This document shows, piece by piece, positions 63,991 through 64,000 of a stretch of 64,000 nucleotides of DNA; the stretch's first letter is position 1, and every line of letters begins with the position of its first letter. The translations under genes and the position numbers were made by a program. This DNA is from Pleurocapsa sp. PCC 7327 (lineage in GTDB: Bacteria; Cyanobacteriota; Cyanobacteriia; Cyanobacteriales; Microcystaceae). The stretch is taken from contig NC_019689.1 of the NCBI RefSeq assembly GCF_000317025.1, positions 1,279,501-1,343,500 on the forward strand. The letters are read 5' to 3'. The notes beneath the pieces were generated by a model. That model was not told the origin of the DNA, searched no databases, and saw only the letters and a program-made list of their open reading frames with translations.

Positions 63991-64000
63991 GTAATTATTT

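Noticed and set aside
1-64000. CRISPR array, prophage, complete insertion sequence or biosynthetic gene cluster
   Set aside because: No regularly spaced repeats with unique spacers, no transposase, integrase or phage structural gene, and no synthase genes were found; the 11038 tandem array has no spacers.

Overview
The window is chromosomal DNA from a cyanobacterium. The evidence is a complete psbT photosystem II gene, ferredoxin-type nitrite reductase, the PipX/PipY-SepF-ProC block, a three-S1-domain ribosomal protein S1, an AgrE/ArgZ-type arginine enzyme, a Yfr1 small RNA next to trxA, and very frequent HIP1 octamers (GCGATCGC). Short intergenic repeat families typical of larger-genome cyanobacteria (TAGTTAG-type heptamers, small dispersed hairpins) are also common. 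The genus cannot be fixed from the sequence alone.

Layout. 1-230 is the start of a circularly permuted ATP-grasp gene that runs off the left edge. 0.5-7.5 kb is a membrane/AAA block: RDD and membrane proteins, a divergent SpoIIM-like protein, then DUF58, MoxR ATPase, DUF4350 and DUF4129 in tight order. 7.8-13.4 kb has an LD-carboxypeptidase, a TRAP transporter pair without its binding protein, a tandem-repeat element and a DUF255 thioredoxin-fold protein. 13.5-19.1 kb carries the least ordinary proteins: a phospholipase D-like nuclease lipoprotein with an EF-hand insert and a ComEA-type helix-hairpin-helix tail, a TPR-like/rhomboid protease, dCTP deaminase, and a three-part thymidylate synthase with MtrA-like and DUF4346-like ends. 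19.3-25.9 kb holds a Na+/H+ antiporter, two tRNAs (Lys-CTT, Ser-CGA), a glutamine amidotransferase, a ureidoglycolate lyase-like gene, ComEC and DUF4079. 26.0-27.6 kb is a small graveyard: remnants of two PIN toxins, an orphan antitoxin and a LysE gene broken by a 71-bp duplication.

27.6-39 kb contains a FecCD permease, PcrA helicase, Yfr1-trxA-LOG protein, a ferritin-like protein, pipX-pipY-sepF-proC and nirA. 39.4-45.1 kb has rpsA, nrdR, psbT, agrE/argZ and class I aldolase. 45.2-49.1 kb is the pstSCAB phosphate transporter operon, read leftward from a four-repeat Pho box. 49.4-57.8 kb has a ClpC paralogue lacking the middle domain, DUF364 and DUF4230 genes, an AMIN-type N-acetylmuramoyl-L-alanine amidase, a MacB-type ATPase and tsaB. 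57.8-60.7 kb again shows decay, with an HD-domain gene, an Uma2 gene and an unidentified fragment each broken by a single in-frame stop around an intact lpdA. The right end is the conserved rpmH-rnpA-PH-yidC-khpB block.

How the genes fit together. Nitrogen is the clearest theme: PipX (NtcA/PII partner), NirA, AgrE/ArgZ (arginine to ornithine or proline) and ProC (proline synthesis) lie within about 9 kb. Phosphate uptake forms one Pho-regulated unit. dCTP deaminase beside a thymidylate synthase gives a short dTTP route. The most notable signals for follow-up are the fused thymidylate synthase, the PLD/EF-hand/HhH lipoprotein, the M-domain-less ClpC and the clusters of recently broken genes. 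No CRISPR array, prophage or complete insertion sequence was seen.
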